A DNA stretch of 64,000 nucleotides from Lysobacter stagni (GTDB lineage: Bacteria > Pseudomonadota > Gammaproteobacteria > Xanthomonadales > Xanthomonadaceae), in assembly GCF_030053425.1 (NCBI RefSeq), contig NZ_JASGBI010000001.1, positions 3,046,001 through 3,110,000 on the forward strand, written 5' to 3'. The notes under the pieces were generated by a model. The model searched no databases and was not told the DNA's origin. It was given only the letters and a program-made list of their open reading frames with translations. The position numbers and the translations under genes were made by a program. Of this stretch, positions 63,943 to 64,000 are shown piece by piece. The stretch's first letter is position 1. Every line of letters begins with the position of its first letter.

Positions 63943-64000
63943 TTCCCGCAGGGTGTTCGAAGCGGCGCAAGCACAAGGCATGAGACGGCGTATGTGGATC

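Overview
The window is high-GC chromosomal DNA from a gammaproteobacterium of the Xanthomonadaceae/Lysobacteraceae, probably Lysobacter or a close relative. This rests on gene content and order: the Rpf/DSF quorum-sensing cluster (aconitase - rpfB - rpfF - rpfC - rpfG) followed by lysS, prfB, recJ-rpfE-greA, carBA, dapB, dnaJ-dnaK-grpE-hrcA, recN, fur/bamE, rnfH-ratA and smpB matches the arrangement I know from Xanthomonas and Xylella. No phage, insertion sequence, CRISPR array, rRNA or tRNA gene was seen.

Layout. 1-1.2 kb: 3' end of mnmA overlapping hflD. 1.6-7.9 kb: acnB and the divergent acnA (rpfA), separated by an AbrB/PIN toxin-antitoxin pair with its own palindromic operator. 8.0-14.8 kb: a small lipoprotein gene, then rpfB and rpfF on the plus strand converging on rpfG-rpfC; rpfF makes the diffusible fatty-acid signal and RpfC/RpfG sense it and turn it into c-di-GMP turnover. 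14.8-15.1 kb: a three-copy palindromic tandem repeat. 15.1-24 kb: lysS, prfB (with the classical +1 programmed frameshift), a DUF1232 protein, a membrane LytTR regulator resembling RpfD divergent from an acyltransferase-3 protein, and a large VIT/vWA protein. 24-38.4 kb: a long minus-strand housekeeping block, recJ-rpfE-greA, carB-orf-carA, dapB, dnaJ-dnaK-grpE-hrcA, with strong RpoH-type promoters before grpE and dnaK. 38.5-42.7 kb: recN, fur/bamE, rnfH-ratA, smpB. 42.8-48.9 kb: a LexA-controlled mutagenesis cassette, lexA-imuA-imuB-dnaE2, with a palindromic operator over the lexA -10 box.

49-60.1 kb is the most accessory part: a carbohydrate-scavenging locus with a TonB-dependent receptor, a SapC-family protein, a JmjC/cupin-like protein, a flavin-dependent tryptophan-halogenase-like protein with its catalytic lysine and FAD motifs intact, and a GH3 beta-glucosidase lipoprotein, all on the minus strand, with a divergent LacI-family regulator and two TGRTAGCGYTACCA operators between them. 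The biochemical job of the halogenase/SapC/cupin trio is the least explained function here. The last 4 kb carries two small membrane proteins, a large arylsulfatase without a signal peptide, and a small DUF6522-like gene preceded by an FNR-type box.

Paired short inverted repeats (about 100-bp composites of TTCCCGC...GCGGGAA and CCCCGC...GCGGGG hairpins) recur between genes, as is typical for this family. All names come from reading the translations by eye; no database search was run.
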